64,000 nt of DNA from Massilia soli. GTDB taxonomy: Bacteria; Pseudomonadota; Gammaproteobacteria; Burkholderiales; Burkholderiaceae_D. Shown piece by piece: positions 63,810-64,000 of this stretch (position 1 is its first letter; each line of letters begins with the position of its first letter). The stretch covers positions 186,001 through 250,000 of the forward strand of contig NZ_JAFBIL020000004.1 of assembly GCF_016809835.1 (NCBI RefSeq), read 5' to 3'. The position numbers were made by a program, and so were the translations under genes. The notes beneath the pieces were generated by a model. That model did no database searches and had not been told where the DNA came from. It saw nothing but the letters and a program-made list of their open reading frames with translations.

Positions 63810-64000
63810 TCAGGCGGTTTCTTCCGACATTAATCCCATCGCCGCCGATGGCGCGCCTGACTGGCGCCGCAAGGCGAACGACACCAGGCCAGGCAACTGC
63901 AGCAGCACCAGCACGCCGAACGCGACGCGGTAGGCAATCGCGGGATGCTGCCCGAGGTGATTCGGCTCCCACAAACCGATCAGCAGCCCGAAGCCGGCCT
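63810..64000 (-). CDS. MFS transporter, C-terminal fragment
   Basis: The last 62 codons of a minus-strand gene cut by the window end. The sequence GFGLLIGLWEPNHLGQHPAI, then AYRVAFGVLVLLQLPGLVS and FALRRQSG has the final transmembrane helix and positively charged tail of a major facilitator. The stop TGA (complement of 63810-63812) is 1 nt beyond the convergent oxidase-operon gene. The specific transported compound cannot be judged. Confidence 0.7.
   Translation of the reverse strand, partial: AGFGLLIGLWEPNHLGQHPAIAYRVAFGVLVLLQLPGLVSFALRRQSGAPSAAMGLMSEETA

Overview
The window is a high-GC bacterial chromosome segment with dense, short-spaced genes and no phage, plasmid, CRISPR, rRNA or tRNA signal that I could find. 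The gene set suggests a betaproteobacterium of the Oxalobacteraceae (Massilia, Duganella or Janthinobacterium-like). The pointers are the paa gene order, FcbT/TakP-type TRAP proteins, a PEP-CTERM protein, DarP/PmbA neighbours, and a palindrome built on GGTCTGTCCCCGATTTTGG. The genus is inference; no search was run.

Layout. 0-5 kb: tail of a VWA-domain protein, a CPA2-type antiporter, a YbdK-type carboxylate-amine ligase, a glutamine-amidotransferase-like hydrolase and a protein with degenerate receiver domains. 5-9.6 kb: topoisomerase IV genes parE and parC separated by a large perfect palindrome. 9.7-14.8 kb: a secreted Lys/Ala-rich protein, a secreted M64 metallopeptidase with a secreted cyanophycinase, an aspartoacylase-family zinc hydrolase and a GNAT acetyltransferase. 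15-20 kb: argH, the two membrane subunits of a TRAP transporter, and an M24 peptidase. 20-22.4 kb: a PAS/degenerate-GGDEF/EAL protein.

22.4-39.9 kb is a nearly complete phenylacetate catabolic island on the minus strand: paaABCDE, paaG, paaH, paaI, paaK, paaJ, a five-gene Liv-type ABC transporter, then paaY and paaZ. The repressor gene paaX is divergent. PaaK makes phenylacetyl-CoA, PaaABCDE epoxidises the ring, PaaG isomerises to the oxepin, PaaZ opens and oxidises the ring, and PaaJ and PaaH carry out beta-oxidation. PaaI and PaaY are thioesterases that rescue CoA. A separate paaF hydratase is not in the window. The ABC transporter probably imports phenylacetate or a related acid (inference from position).

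40-48.4 kb is accessory: an outer-membrane phospholipase A, an orphan secreted protein, two TakP-like TRAP binding proteins flanking an M14 carboxypeptidase, a BPSL0067/STY0301-type pair that looks like an effector and its periplasmic immunity protein, and a relic of a GGDEF gene in AT-richer non-coding DNA. A PEP-CTERM protein follows. 48.4-58.7 kb is mostly housekeeping: pmbA, darP, mogA, an esterase, two small genes, a chemotaxis receptor, a carboxymuconolactone-decarboxylase-like protein, a class III aminotransferase, an FAH-family enzyme and an AI-2E-type permease. 58.7-63.8 kb encodes a caa3-type cytochrome oxidase (subunit II with fused cytochrome c, subunit I fused to III) with a diheme and a monoheme cytochrome c. 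The window ends in the C-terminus of an MFS transporter.
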